Origin: Trujillonella endophytica
Lineage (GTDB): Bacteria; Actinomycetota; Actinomycetes; Mycobacteriales; Geodermatophilaceae
Assembly: GCF_900110555.1 (NCBI RefSeq)
Contig: NZ_FOEE01000012.1
Span: forward strand, 62,001 to 126,000
Direction: 5' to 3'
DNA: 64,000 bases
Below the pieces are notes generated by a model that saw only the letters and a list, made by a program, of their open reading frames with translations, did no database searches and had not been told where the DNA came from. Below, piece by piece: positions 29,221-38,084 of the stretch (positions are counted from its first letter, which is position 1; each line of letters starts with the position of its first letter). The translations under genes were made by a program, and so were the position numbers.

Positions 29221-29466
29221 GGTGTACCTCCTGGGCTCCACCCTGCCCGCGCACCGCGACGCCGACCAGGGCCGACGCCGGTCAGCCGCGGCGCCCCGGA
29301 CTGCCGGTCGTCGGCAAGGCTCCCGGCCGCTCCCGCCGGTGCGCCGCCGCGGGATGTGCACCGGTCGGCAACCGCTCCGCGCCCGTCGTTTCAGCGGACG
29401 GCGGATCGGCTAGAGGCGCACGGCGGCGGGGAACGCCCCCGCGCACCGAGCGCCACGAGGAGCCGC

Positions 29467-30225
29467 ATGGCCGCGATCCCGGGACCGACCGCGCTGTGGC
29501 TGGTGCGGCACGGGGAGAGCCAGGGCAACGTCGCCGACGCCCGCGCCGGCCAGGCCGGCGCCGCGCGGCTCGAGCTCGACGTCCGTGACCCCGACGTGCC
29601 GCTGTCGGACGCCGGCCGCCGCCAGGCCGAGGCGCTGGGCACCTGGCTGCGCGACCTGCCGGCCGACCGGCGCCCCACCGTCCTGCTCAGCTCCCCGTTC
29701 ACCCGCGCCGCCGACACGCTGCGGATCGCGGCGGACACCGCCGGCCTCGACCTGCCGATCCGCTACGACGAGCGGCTCCGGGAGCGGGACTTCGGCGCCT
29801 TCGACGGCATGACCGGCGCCGGCATCCGCGCCGAGTACCCCGAGGAGGCGCAGCGGCGCGACCTGCTCGGCAAGTTCTACTACCGCCCCCCGGGCGGCGA
29901 GAGCTGGGCCGACGTCGCGCTACGGGTCCGCAGCGTGCTGCTGGGCGCGCGCCTGGACTCGCCCGGCGAGCGGCTGCTGGTCGGCTCGCACCAGGCGGTC
30001 GTCATGGTCTTCCGCTACGTCCTTCAGGAGCTGACCGAGCCCGAGCTGCTGGAGCTCGCCCGGCGCGAACCGGTCGCCAACTGCTCGGTGACCAGCTACG
30101 AGGCCGACGCCGACGGCGTGCTCCGGCTCGCCGAGTCGGGCGCCGTGGGCCACCTCGCCCGCGCCGAGGAACCCGTCACCGAGGAGGAGCCCGTGCCCGG
30201 AGAGCCCGGTGTCGCCCGTGCCTGA
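29467..30225 (+). CDS. Histidine phosphatase (phosphoglycerate mutase-like) family protein
   Basis: 252 residues. The catalytic RHGES motif is at about residues 14-18 (LWLVRHGESQGN), the second catalytic His lies in the VGSHQAVVM segment near 177, and Glu in RLRERDFGAFDG is the likely proton donor. It removes phosphate from a small molecule or protein; the substrate is not apparent. The C-terminal 25 residues are acidic and low-complexity. The ATG at 29467 is chosen over longer frames with no coding character. The stop lies inside the next gene, so the two are translationally linked. Confidence 0.88.
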   Translation: MAAIPGPTALWLVRHGESQGNVADARAGQAGAARLELDVRDPDVPLSDAGRRQAEALGTWLRDLPADRRPTVLLSSPFTRAADTLRIAADTAGLDLPIRYDERLRERDFGAFDGMTGAGIRAEYPEEAQRRDLLGKFYYRPPGGESWADVALRVRSVLLGARLDSPGERLLVGSHQAVVMVFRYVLQELTEPELLELARREPVANCSVTSYEADADGVLRLAESGAVGHLARAEEPVTEEEPVPGEPGVARA

Positions 30226-31114
30226 CCGCGCGGACGACCACGAGCACGACCTCGTCACCCCGCAGCTGCTGCGCGGCTGGCGGCTGCCGGCGCCCACCGG
30301 CGGGAAGGAGTCACGCGGCCGGATCCTGATCGTGGGCGGCAGCGCGGAGGTCCCGGGCGCGGTGCTGCTGGCGGCCGAGGCGGCGATGCGCGCCGGCGCC
30401 GGCAAGCTCCAGGTCGCGACCGCGGCCAGCGTTGCCAGCATCCTGTCGGTCGCCCTGCCCGAGGCGCTGGTCCGCGGGCTGCCGGAGACGTCGAGCGGGG
30501 CGCTCGCCGCGGACGGCGTCGACCGGCTCGAGGACCTCGTGGAGGGCGCCTCCGCCGTGCTCGTCGGGCCGGGCATGACCGACGTCGAGGAGGCCCGGCG
30601 GCTCACCGACCGGCTGCTGCCCTCCCTGGACTGCCCCGTCGTCCTCGACGCCCTCGGCATCGCCAGCGTGACCGCCGACCCGGGCTGCCTGCAGCGGCTG
30701 GCGGGCCGGGCCGTGCTCACCCCCAACCCCAGCGAGCTGGCGCTGACCCTGCACCGGGACCAGGCGGAGGTGGACGACGACCTCGCCGGCGCGGCGCTGG
30801 AGCTGGCGCGGCGGACCGGCGTTCCCGTCGCGGTGGGCGGCGTGACCTCGTGGGTCGCCTCGCCCGGGGGCTCCCTCTGGCGCGACGAGAGCGGCGGCGC
30901 CGGGCTCGGCGTGTCCGGCTCCGGCGACGTCCGCGCCGGGGTCACCGCCGGCCTGCTGGCCCGCGGCGCCGAGCCCGAGCAGGCCGCCGTGTGGGCCGCC
31001 CACCTGCACGGCCGGGCGGGGGAGCGGCTGGCCGCGGCGGTCGGTGGCCTGGGCTTCCTCGCCCGCGAGCTCCCCGCGGAGATCCCGCGCGTCCTGGCCG
31101 AGCTCGAGATCTGA
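30209..31114 (+). CDS. nnrD: ADP-dependent NAD(P)H-hydrate dehydratase
   Basis: 301 residues of the ribokinase-like CARKD fold. Motifs: GRILIVGGSAEVPGAVLLAAEAAMRAGAGKL near 38-68, VLVGPGM near 118, LTPNPSELAL near 175, and SGSGDVRAG near 234, where most relatives have GTGDVLAG. It repairs hydrated NADH/NADPH by ATP- or ADP-driven dehydration. The epimerase partner domain (NnrE) is absent, so this is the single-domain form. The GTG at 30209 has GGAGAG upstream and overlaps the phosphatase gene by 17 bp. Confidence 0.92.
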   Translation: MSPVPDRADDHEHDLVTPQLLRGWRLPAPTGGKESRGRILIVGGSAEVPGAVLLAAEAAMRAGAGKLQVATAASVASILSVALPEALVRGLPETSSGALAADGVDRLEDLVEGASAVLVGPGMTDVEEARRLTDRLLPSLDCPVVLDALGIASVTADPGCLQRLAGRAVLTPNPSELALTLHRDQAEVDDDLAGAALELARRTGVPVAVGGVTSWVASPGGSLWRDESGGAGLGVSGSGDVRAGVTAGLLARGAEPEQAAVWAAHLHGRAGERLAAAVGGLGFLARELPAEIPRVLAELEI

Positions 31115-31649
31115 CCGGCCGCTACGCGCCGCCGAACGGCCGGGCGGACGCCGAGATCATCGGGTGCACCTCCGCCGTCAGCCCTCGTGGACGTCGACGG
31201 TGTGCTGCCGGTCGCTCGCGACCGTCGCGGCCTGGCGGATCGGCGGACGGCGCAGGCGAGTACCGCTGCCCCCGCTCGGCGAAGGGCCGTCGTCACCTGC
31301 CCTCCCCCGCAGCGCTCGCGGGCGGCACGGTCGGCCTCCACGAGGCGCCGGGCGCCGCCCAGGGCCGACGCCCACATCCCGTCCAAGCGTCTGCGCGGAG
31401 GGTGGCGGCCGTCAGCGCGGTCGGTGACTCTGCGTGACATCCGGACCCGGCGTGGCGGCTCGCCGGCGGGAAGAACCTGTTCACCTGCTCGGGGGGGAGT
31501 GCGTATGGTGACCGACCGCAGCGTCGACGGGCTCGGACACCCGGCACCGCCGGCCGCTGCGGCGCGGCACGGACGAGCGGCAGCCCGCCCTCGACCGCGG
31601 CCGGGGTCCTGGCGGCGGGGGTCGGGACGGCCCCGGCGGGGCGCCGGCC
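31115..31649. other. Gap without a convincing gene
   Basis: About 535 bases between nnrD and a small minus-strand gene. Open frames exist on both strands but are Arg/Pro-rich with no family resemblance or good start site. The best start, an ATG at 31505 after a G-rich run, leads into a low-complexity frame that overlaps the small membrane-protein gene. I see no clear promoter, repeat or RNA. Confidence 0.5.
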
Positions 31650-31811
31650 TCACCGCCGCGAGTCCTTCCGCACCCACCCCCAGGCCGCGGTCAGCAGGAG
31701 GAGGACGAGCCCCACCATGAGCAGCAGGAAGAGACCTTTGACGACGGCTCCGATGATCGCGACCACGAGCCAGACGACGATCAGGACGCCGATGACGGCG
31801 AGCAGGGGCAC
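31650..31811 (-). CDS. Small hydrophobic membrane protein
   Basis: 53 residues with two membrane helices: residues 3-24 (LLAVIGVLIVVWLVVAIIGA) and 26-46 (GLFLLLMVGLVLLLLTAAWG), and a basic end (VRKDSRR). GTG at 31811 with GGAGG five bases upstream. Tiny two-helix proteins of this kind, often annotated as hydrophobic protein, are common in actinobacteria; the role is unknown. It stands alone, facing away from the PAP2 operon. Confidence 0.68.
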   Translation of the reverse strand: MPLLAVIGVLIVVWLVVAIIGAVVKGLFLLLMVGLVLLLLTAAWGWVRKDSRR

Positions 31812-31971
31812 GGGCACCTCCGAGGACGAGCGGGAACGCCCCCGACCCTAGGGGCGGCCGGGGGAGCGGGGCACGGATGCGGCTCCGCGACGTCTCGTAC
31901 GGTCAAGGTCGGACACCGATCGGCCGATGGGGACGGAGAGAGCGCTGGGACGACGAGAAGGAGGAGCAGGC

Positions 31972-32829
31972 GTGACCGAGATCGCCGCCGTCCGCGGATC
32001 GCGGACGTTCGGCTCCAGGGACCGGTTCGGCGACCTGGCCCTCGGCCTCGACGGCGACGCCGTCCCGGGGTACGGAGGCCGATCCCGGCTGCGCGGCCCG
32101 GTGGGCCTGACCTGGTGGTCGGAGATCCTGCTGCTCGCCGTGCTCTATGCGCTCTACTCCCTGGTCCGCAACAGCGTGGGTGACGTCAGCACGATCGCCT
32201 TCGAGAACGCGACCGCGATCCTGCACCTCGAGGACGCCTGGAACCTGGCGTTCGAGCGGGGCCTCAACGACTGGGTCCAGGGCTCCGGCGTGCTCGCCGC
32301 CCTGGTCGCCGTCCACTACGCCACGCTGCACTTCCTCGTGACCCCCGCCGTCCTGGTCTGGCTGTACCGCCGGAGGCGCGCGGAGTACCGGGTCGTCAGC
32401 GGGGCGCTCATGGCCACCACGGCCGTGGCGCTGCTCGGCTTCTACTTCATGCCGACCGCCCCGCCGCGGCTGATGAGCGGCGAGGACTTCGTCGACGTGA
32501 TGAGCCAGACCGCGAGCTGGGGGTGGTGGCCGGCCTCCGGCGCGCCGGCCAGCGACGCGATCAGCAACCAGTTCGCCGCGATGCCCTCGCTGCACTGCGC
32601 GTGGGCGCTGTGGTGCGGCATCGTGTTGGCCGTGATGGTGCGCCGTACCTGGGTCCGCGTGGTCGGGGTGCTCTACCCGCTGAGCACCTTCTTCGTCGTC
32701 ATGGGCTCGGGCAACCACTTCCTCCTCGACGTGCTCGCCGGCGCGGTGCTCCTGCTCGTCGTCGGTGGGGTGGTCGTGCTCGGGGCCCGGCAGGTGCAGA
32801 ACCGGCGGACGACGGCCGCCACGGCGTGA
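31972..32829 (+). CDS. PAP2_3 / inositolphosphotransferase-like membrane protein, copy A
   Basis: 285 residues. An N-terminal cytoplasmic stretch of about 40 residues precedes several membrane helices. The phosphatase/transferase motifs are TAPPRLM, AMPSLHCAWA (PSxH motif) and STFFVVMGSGNHFLLDVLAG (His and Asp). This is the Aur1/inositolphosphotransferase-like branch of PAP2, which moves or removes phospho-head groups on lipids. The GTG at 31972 has a GAAGGAGGAG RBS. Its stop overlaps the next gene (GTGA). A near-identical arrangement follows at 34736, so this is one half of a duplicated two-gene unit. Confidence 0.87.
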   Translation: MTEIAAVRGSRTFGSRDRFGDLALGLDGDAVPGYGGRSRLRGPVGLTWWSEILLLAVLYALYSLVRNSVGDVSTIAFENATAILHLEDAWNLAFERGLNDWVQGSGVLAALVAVHYATLHFLVTPAVLVWLYRRRRAEYRVVSGALMATTAVALLGFYFMPTAPPRLMSGEDFVDVMSQTASWGWWPASGAPASDAISNQFAAMPSLHCAWALWCGIVLAVMVRRTWVRVVGVLYPLSTFFVVMGSGNHFLLDVLAGAVLLLVVGGVVVLGARQVQNRRTTAATA

Positions 32830-34427
32830 CCGCGGTCGCGGCGCTCCCCGCGACCGCTCGCTCCCGGGCCGCGCGACTCCTCGCGACCTACGCCCCCGTG
32901 CCCGCCGCCGCCGCGGCGGCGGCGGCGATGGGCCTGTTCGACACGCCCGTCGGCGACCTGCAGGCGGCGATCGCCCGCGAGCAGGCCGCGGAGTCCGGCG
33001 TCGGCGTCACGTACTGGTTCAGCTGGTACGGCGGGCTGTCCCCGGGCAGCTACTCCTCGCTCGTGCCCGCCCTCTCCCGGGGCATCGGCTCGTTCGGCCT
33101 CCTCGTGCTCGCCACGCTCGCGGTCACGGCGCTGGGTGGTCCGCTCGCCCGGGACACCGCGCGCCCCGCCCTGCTCCGGTGGTGCATCTGCGCCGCGGCC
33201 GTGAGCAACATGTTCGCCGGGCGGGTGGCCTTCGGGGTCGCCGCGGCGGTCGCCCTCGCCGCGGTGCTGGCGCTCACGCGGGGCCGGGTGGTCCTCGGCG
33301 GACTGCTGATGGCCGTCTCCGGGCTGGCGAGCCCGCTCGCGCCGGCCTTCGCGGGGCTGGTCACGGTCCCCCTCCTGCTCGCCGGGGGCCACCGGTCGCC
33401 CCCGGTGCGCAGCCTGCTGCTGGGCGCCGGGGCCGGCGTCGCCCTCCCCGTCGTCCTGTTCGGCACCGGGGGGTCGCAGCCCTTCGGCGGCGTCACGTTC
33501 GTCTGGGGGATCCTCGCGGGGCTCGCCGCCTACCCCGCGCTGCGGACGACGGAGCAGCGGTGGCTGCTGCCGCTGGTCGCCCCGGTCACCGTCGTCCTCG
33601 CCGTCGTCCCGAACGGCGTGGGCTCCAACCTCGGCCGGTTCTTCTCGCTCGTGCTGCCGTGCGTGCTGATCGTCTGGTCGCGCTGGGGTGGCGTGCGCCT
33701 GCTGGCCGCCCTCCTCCCCGCGCTGGTCTGGCTGGTGCAGAACCCGGTGCACGACCAGCTCGTCGCCGTCGAGGGCGGCTACGCGGCCGAGGACTACACC
33801 TCGCTGCGCGACGCCCTGCTCGCGCGCGGGGACCTCGAGGGGCACCGGGTCGAACTGCTGGACAGCAGCAGCCACGTCGGGTCCCACGAGCTCGGGTCGT
33901 CGGTGTGGCTGGCGCGGGGCTGGGAGAACCAGACGGAGTCGCGCTACCACGACTCGCTGTTCGACGAGGAGATGCCGTCGGCGGCCGACTACCGCCGCTG
34001 GCTGGCGGACAACGCCGTCGCCTACATCGCGGTCGCGGCCGACCCGCTGACGAACTTCCGCACCCGGGCGGTGCTGGGGCTCATCGACGCCGACCTGCCC
34101 TACCTGACCCGCGTGTGGGCCGACGAGCGGTGGACCCTCTACCGCGTCGAGGACCCGGCGCCCATCGTGCCGCCGCCGCTGACGCTGGTGGAGGCGGCGC
34201 CGTCGCGGATGGTCGTCGACGTCCCCGACACCGCCGAGCACCACCTGCAGATCCGCCCCAACCGGTACCTGGTCGCGCGGAGCGAGGCCGATCCCGGGGT
34301 CACGGCCTGCTTCACGCCGACCCCCGACGACTGGGTCACCCTCCGGGCGCCGGTGCCGGGCCGGTACGTGCTGGAGGGGGAGTTCTCGCTCGACGCCGCC
34401 CTGGGCGGTGCGCCGGACGAGTGCTGA
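32826..34427 (+). CDS. Polytopic membrane protein paired with PAP2, copy A
   Basis: 533 residues, GTG start overlapping the PAP2 stop. About 8-10 membrane helices fill residues 1-300, and a soluble domain fills 310-533. Between helices 1 and 2 is a conserved loop (DLQAAIAREQAAESG...YWFSWYGG.SPGSYSSL). The layout (acidic residue in the first loop, many helices, C-terminal soluble domain) is reminiscent of GT-C glycosyltransferases such as arabinosyl- or mannosyltransferases, but no signature proves it. The soluble part includes RGWENQTESRYHDSLF and LPYLTRVW.DE.W.LYRV. Coupling to a PAP2 protein suggests a shared polyprenyl- or lipid-linked substrate. Family not identified. Confidence 0.75.
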   Translation: MTAVAALPATARSRAARLLATYAPVPAAAAAAAAMGLFDTPVGDLQAAIAREQAAESGVGVTYWFSWYGGLSPGSYSSLVPALSRGIGSFGLLVLATLAVTALGGPLARDTARPALLRWCICAAAVSNMFAGRVAFGVAAAVALAAVLALTRGRVVLGGLLMAVSGLASPLAPAFAGLVTVPLLLAGGHRSPPVRSLLLGAGAGVALPVVLFGTGGSQPFGGVTFVWGILAGLAAYPALRTTEQRWLLPLVAPVTVVLAVVPNGVGSNLGRFFSLVLPCVLIVWSRWGGVRLLAALLPALVWLVQNPVHDQLVAVEGGYAAEDYTSLRDALLARGDLEGHRVELLDSSSHVGSHELGSSVWLARGWENQTESRYHDSLFDEEMPSAADYRRWLADNAVAYIAVAADPLTNFRTRAVLGLIDADLPYLTRVWADERWTLYRVEDPAPIVPPPLTLVEAAPSRMVVDVPDTAEHHLQIRPNRYLVARSEADPGVTACFTPTPDDWVTLRAPVPGRYVLEGEFSLDAALGGAPDEC

Positions 34428-34735
34428 CCGGGGCCGGCGGGGGGCGCGCCGGGGGCGACGAGCACACCGACACGGGTGGTCCTCGCATAGGGTGACCCTC
34501 CACCGCGCCGACGGTCCCCGACGGGTCCGCCCGGCGTGGTGTGCGGTGCGGCGGCCGGTCCGCTGCCCGCGAGCGGGGACCCGGTCTGCCGGCCGGGCGC
34601 GCGCCACGTGCTCCCGCGGCAGGGGCCGCGCCGGTGCGGACCCCCGCCGGGTGCACCTCGGGAACCGTCCCCGGACGGACGCGAGCGGCGCCCCGGGCGC
34701 CCCGCGGGGGCGCGGGAAACGGAGAGGGAGTGGGC
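34428..34735. other. Intergenic spacer between the two copies of the PAP2 unit
   Basis: 308 bases with no believable gene. A CATAGGGT near 34486-34493 resembles a -10 box and may start a separate transcript for copy B. The start of copy B is preceded by GGAGAGGGAG. Nothing else was recognised. Confidence 0.4.
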
Positions 34736-35581
34736 GTGACCGACACCGTGGCCGTCGGCGGGACCGAGGTTCGCCTGGACCGCTCCGACTCCTCGCACGT
34801 CGTCGGCGCCCCCGAACCGGCGCGCCTCGCCCGCTTCCTGCCGGGGCTGCCCACGCTCGTCGGACTGTTCGAGTTCGTGCTGCTCTACGGGCTGTACAAG
34901 TTCTACTCGTCGATCCGCAACGGGGTCGGCTGGGAGGACCGCGCGACCGCCTACGAGACCGGGGCGGCGATCCTGCGCGTCCAGGACGCCCTGTTCCTGT
35001 CGTGGGAGCGGCCGCTCAACCACTGGGTGGCGAGCTCCGACGTCCTGTCCGCCGTGGTGGCGGTGCACTACCAGAGCTTCCACTTCTGGCTGACGCCGCT
35101 GGTGCTCATCTGGCTCTACCGGCGCCGCCGTGCCCACTACCGGGTGGCCAGCGCCATCTGGATGGGGACGACCTTCCTCGCGCTGATCGGCTTCTACCTG
35201 CTGCCGACCGCGCCGCCGCGGCTGATGGCCGGGGAGGGTTTCGTCGACGTCATGCGCGAGACCTCGACGTGGGGCTGGTGGGCGACCTCCGGCGCGCCGG
35301 GGCCGGAGATGATCAGCAACCAGTTCGCCGCGATGCCGTCGCTGCACTGCGCCTGGGCGGCCTGGTGCGGCGCCGTGGTCTACCTCCTGGTGCGCCGCAC
35401 GTGGGTGCGCGTCCTGGCGGTGGGGTACCCGCTGAGCACGTTCGTCGTGGTGATGGCGACCGCCAACCACTACCTGCTCGACATCGTCGCCGGGGTGGCC
35501 CTGCTCGTGCTCGTCGCCGGGCTCGTCGTGCTCGTCGACCGGCAACTGCGGGCCAGGCGGGAGCAGGCGGCGCCGGCGTGA
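34736..35581 (+). CDS. PAP2_3 / inositolphosphotransferase-like membrane protein, copy B
   Basis: 281 residues, clearly a paralogue of the protein at 31972. Shared blocks include LIWLYRRRRA.YRV, GFY..PTAPPRLM, TWGWWA.SGAP, ISNQFAAMPSLHCAWA.WCG and YPLSTF.VVM...NH.LLD. The catalytic His residues and the Asp are kept. The N-terminal 45 residues are unrelated between the two, so they have diverged fastest. The GTG at 34736 has a GGAGAGGGAG RBS. The stop overlaps the next gene as GTGA, repeating the pairing of copy A exactly. Confidence 0.87.
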   Translation: MTDTVAVGGTEVRLDRSDSSHVVGAPEPARLARFLPGLPTLVGLFEFVLLYGLYKFYSSIRNGVGWEDRATAYETGAAILRVQDALFLSWERPLNHWVASSDVLSAVVAVHYQSFHFWLTPLVLIWLYRRRRAHYRVASAIWMGTTFLALIGFYLLPTAPPRLMAGEGFVDVMRETSTWGWWATSGAPGPEMISNQFAAMPSLHCAWAAWCGAVVYLLVRRTWVRVLAVGYPLSTFVVVMATANHYLLDIVAGVALLVLVAGLVVLVDRQLRARREQAAPA

Positions 35582-37176
35582 CCGCGCTCGCCGGGCCGTC
35601 CGCCGGCGTCCGGCGGCCGCTCGGGCCGGCCGCGGCGGCGCTGGGGCCGCTGGTGGCCGTCGCCGTGGCGGCCACCGTCATGTGGCTGCTCGACCCGCCC
35701 GTCGCCGACCTGCAGGCCGCGCTGGCGCGCGAGCAGGCGGCGGACGCCGGTGCCGGCCTCACCTACTGGTTCAACTGGTACGGCGGCATCTCGCCCGGGA
35801 GCTACTCCTCGGTGGTGCCGTTCCTGTCCCAGCTGGTCGGCTCGCGGACGCTGGCGCTGGTCGCGCCGCTGGCCGTCGTCGCCCTGGCCCTGCCGCTGTC
35901 GCGCGGCACCGCGCACCCGGCCCTCTTCCGCTGGGCCGTCGCCGCCGCGGCGATGAGCAACCTGCTGGCCGGCCGGGTGGCGTTCGCCGTGGGTGCGGCG
36001 GTCGGCCTGGCGGCCGTGCTGGCCCTGCGGGAGCGGCGCGCCGTCCTCGGGGCCGCCCTCCTGGTCGTCGCCGGCCTGGCCAGCCCGCTGGTGCCGGCGT
36101 TCGCCGGCCTGCTGACGCTCCCCCTCCTCGCCGACGGCGGCCGCCGGTCGCGGCCGGTGGTGGCCTCGCTGGCCGGCGCGGGGCTCGGGGTGCTCGTGCC
36201 GTTCGCGCTGTTCGGCGCGCCCGGCGCCTACCAGTTCCCGTGGACGACGCTGGCCCTCACGGCGGGTCTCGCGCTCGTGGTCTGGCCGGCGCTGTGGCGC
36301 ACCGGGCAGCACTGGCTGGTCCCGCTCACGGTGGCCGCCGCGCTCGTGCTGTTCGTCGTCCCCACCGGCGTCGGCGCCAACATGGGCCGGTTCACCTACC
36401 TCGTGTTGCCGTGCGCGGTGCTCGCCTGGTCGCGCTGGCGGCCCCGGCCGCTGCTGCTGCTCCTGGTCCCGGTGCTGTGCTGGTCGGTGTTCGCGGCGGG
36501 CCGGGACGAGGTCGCCGCCCTGGACGACGGCTACGGCGCCGAGGACTACGAGCCGCTGCGCGCCGAGCTGCTGGGCCGCCCCGACCTCACCGGGTACCGG
36601 GTCGAGGTGGTCGACAACTGGTCGCGCGCCGGCTCGCACTCCCTCGGCCCGGACATCGCGCTGGCCCGCGGCTGGGAGGACCAGACCGACAACTTCCACA
36701 ACGCCGTCCTCTTCGAGCCGGGGGCGCTGGACGCGGCGGGCTACCGGGGGTGGCTGGACGACAACGCGGTCGCCTACGTGGCGGTCGCCGCCGACCCGCT
36801 CGCCCGGGCGGAGCAGGAGGCGGAGCTGGTGGAGTCCGGCCTGCCCTACCTGACCCGGGTCTGGCACGACGAGAACTGGAGCCTCTACCGGGTCCAAAAC
36901 GCTCGCCCCATCGTGCCGGCCCCCCTCGTGCTGCTCTCGGCCTCGCCCGCGGAGCTGGTCGTCGAGGTCCCCGACGTCGCGGCACACCCCGTGCAGGTGC
37001 GGCCCAACCGGTACCTGGTGGCCCGCAGCGTCGCCGATCCGGACGTCACGGCGTGCCTGCTGCCGACCGAGGACGGCTGGATCACGCTGCAGGCGCCGGT
37101 GCCGGGCACCTACGTCCTCGCCGGCGACCTGTCCCTGACCGGCGTCGTGGGCCGCGACTCGGACAGCTGCGGCTAG
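35578..37176 (+). CDS. Polytopic membrane protein paired with PAP2, copy B
   Basis: 532 residues, one shorter than copy A and alike throughout. Both share DLQAA.AREQAA, YW F.WYGG.SPGSYSS, AGRVAF, GLASPL.PAFAGL, PLL..GG, YLTRVW..E.W.LYRV, QVRPNRYLVARS.ADP.VTAC and the APVPG.YVL end. Helices fill about 1-310, with a soluble C-terminal domain after that. Strong conservation of the last 60 residues argues that the soluble domain matters for function. See copy A for possible roles; no catalytic motif is proven. Confidence 0.75.
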   Translation: MTALAGPSAGVRRPLGPAAAALGPLVAVAVAATVMWLLDPPVADLQAALAREQAADAGAGLTYWFNWYGGISPGSYSSVVPFLSQLVGSRTLALVAPLAVVALALPLSRGTAHPALFRWAVAAAAMSNLLAGRVAFAVGAAVGLAAVLALRERRAVLGAALLVVAGLASPLVPAFAGLLTLPLLADGGRRSRPVVASLAGAGLGVLVPFALFGAPGAYQFPWTTLALTAGLALVVWPALWRTGQHWLVPLTVAAALVLFVVPTGVGANMGRFTYLVLPCAVLAWSRWRPRPLLLLLVPVLCWSVFAAGRDEVAALDDGYGAEDYEPLRAELLGRPDLTGYRVEVVDNWSRAGSHSLGPDIALARGWEDQTDNFHNAVLFEPGALDAAGYRGWLDDNAVAYVAVAADPLARAEQEAELVESGLPYLTRVWHDENWSLYRVQNARPIVPAPLVLLSASPAELVVEVPDVAAHPVQVRPNRYLVARSVADPDVTACLLPTEDGWITLQAPVPGTYVLAGDLSLTGVVGRDSDSCG

Positions 37177-37188
37177 CCGACCGGGCGG

Positions 37189-37923
37189 TCAGCGGCGCCG
37201 GGTGACCACGAGCGCGGTGACGAGCACGGCGGCCAGGCAGCCGAGCTGCAGCACCGGCGCGGTCAGCGGGGCCACCTCGATCAGCAGCGCGCCGGCGGCG
37301 GCGCCGACGACCAGGCCGGAGAGGATCTCCAGGCTGCCCCGGATCTCGCGCAGCCCCTTGCCCGAGGCCAGCTTCATGACGACGGTCGTGAGCGTGCCGG
37401 TCAGGTAGGTGGTCGACAGCCCGTTGACGCCGAAGCGCTGCACCGTGCTGCTCTGCACCCCGAGCGCGGCGGCCATGACGAACAGCAGGACCTGGGTGAG
37501 GACCGGACCGGGCTCCCCGCCGCTGATCCACCAGCCGATCGCGTAGACCGACAGCATCCCCAGCTCCACGGCCAGCCCCACGGTCACCGGGCGGGGCCAC
37601 ACCGCGTCGCCCGGCCGGGCTCCGCCGGCCAGCCGGGCCCCCAGCCACACCCCGATGCAGAAGGCGACGATCGCGCCGCCGCTGGCGATCGCGAGCGCGC
37701 CGTCGGTCGTGCTGGCCGAGGCACCGAGGATCACCAGGTTGCCGGTCATGACGCTGGTGAAGGCCCCGCCGAGGGCGAGCAGGCCGATCGCGTCGGTGGC
37801 GCCGCTGACGATCGCGAGGACGACGACGAGCCACTGGCGCAGGCCCGTGGTCATGCGGTCGACCGGGCCGGGGGCCTCGGCGACGGCGGCCGGCGGGGGA
37901 GGGGCGGTGGCGGGTCCGGGCAC
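37189..37923 (-). CDS. DUF1275 (YoaK-like) membrane protein
   Basis: About 244 residues from a GTG at 37923 with AGGGAG upstream. An ATG at 37989 and an ATG at 37854 are alternatives; the first has no usable RBS. Six or so membrane helices. The family pattern SGATDAIGLLALGGAFTSVMTGNLVILG is at the start of the membrane domain. The C-terminal half has GVQSSTVQRFGVNGLSTTYLTGTLT. DUF1275 proteins are putative transporters or permeases of unknown substrate. The gene is convergent with the PAP2 operon and divergent from the di-iron oxidase operon. Confidence 0.83.
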   Translation of the reverse strand: MPGPATAPPPPAAVAEAPGPVDRMTTGLRQWLVVVLAIVSGATDAIGLLALGGAFTSVMTGNLVILGASASTTDGALAIASGGAIVAFCIGVWLGARLAGGARPGDAVWPRPVTVGLAVELGMLSVYAIGWWISGGEPGPVLTQVLLFVMAAALGVQSSTVQRFGVNGLSTTYLTGTLTTVVMKLASGKGLREIRGSLEILSGLVVGAAAGALLIEVAPLTAPVLQLGCLAAVLVTALVVTRRR

Positions 37924-37992
37924 GGGGAGCAGTCTCCCTGACCGCGCAAGCACGTCGGCTTGGACGAAGTGCCCACGAACGGAGCGCATCCC

Positions 37993-37999
37993 TGTGCAC
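37993..37999. promoter_or_regulatory. TGTGCAC motif upstream of the di-iron oxidase operon
   Basis: CTGTGCACC in the divergent region upstream of 38085. The same TGTGCAC core recurs in the HbpS-PucR and MFS-permease intergenic regions (45217 and 48474). Candidate site for the PucR regulator of this locus. A TTGACC right after it could be a -35 box. Confidence 0.4.
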
Positions 38000-38084
38000 C
38001 TTGACCGTGATGCGGGTCCCGCGCCGGGGTCAGACTTGCTGCATCAGCCACCCACGTGGAGCCGACGGAAGAGAAGGCGAATCC

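Noticed and set aside
31505-31720. Small ORF starting MVTDRSVDGLG
   Set aside because: Arg/Pro-rich low complexity, no family, and it overlaps the better-supported small membrane-protein gene on the other strand.
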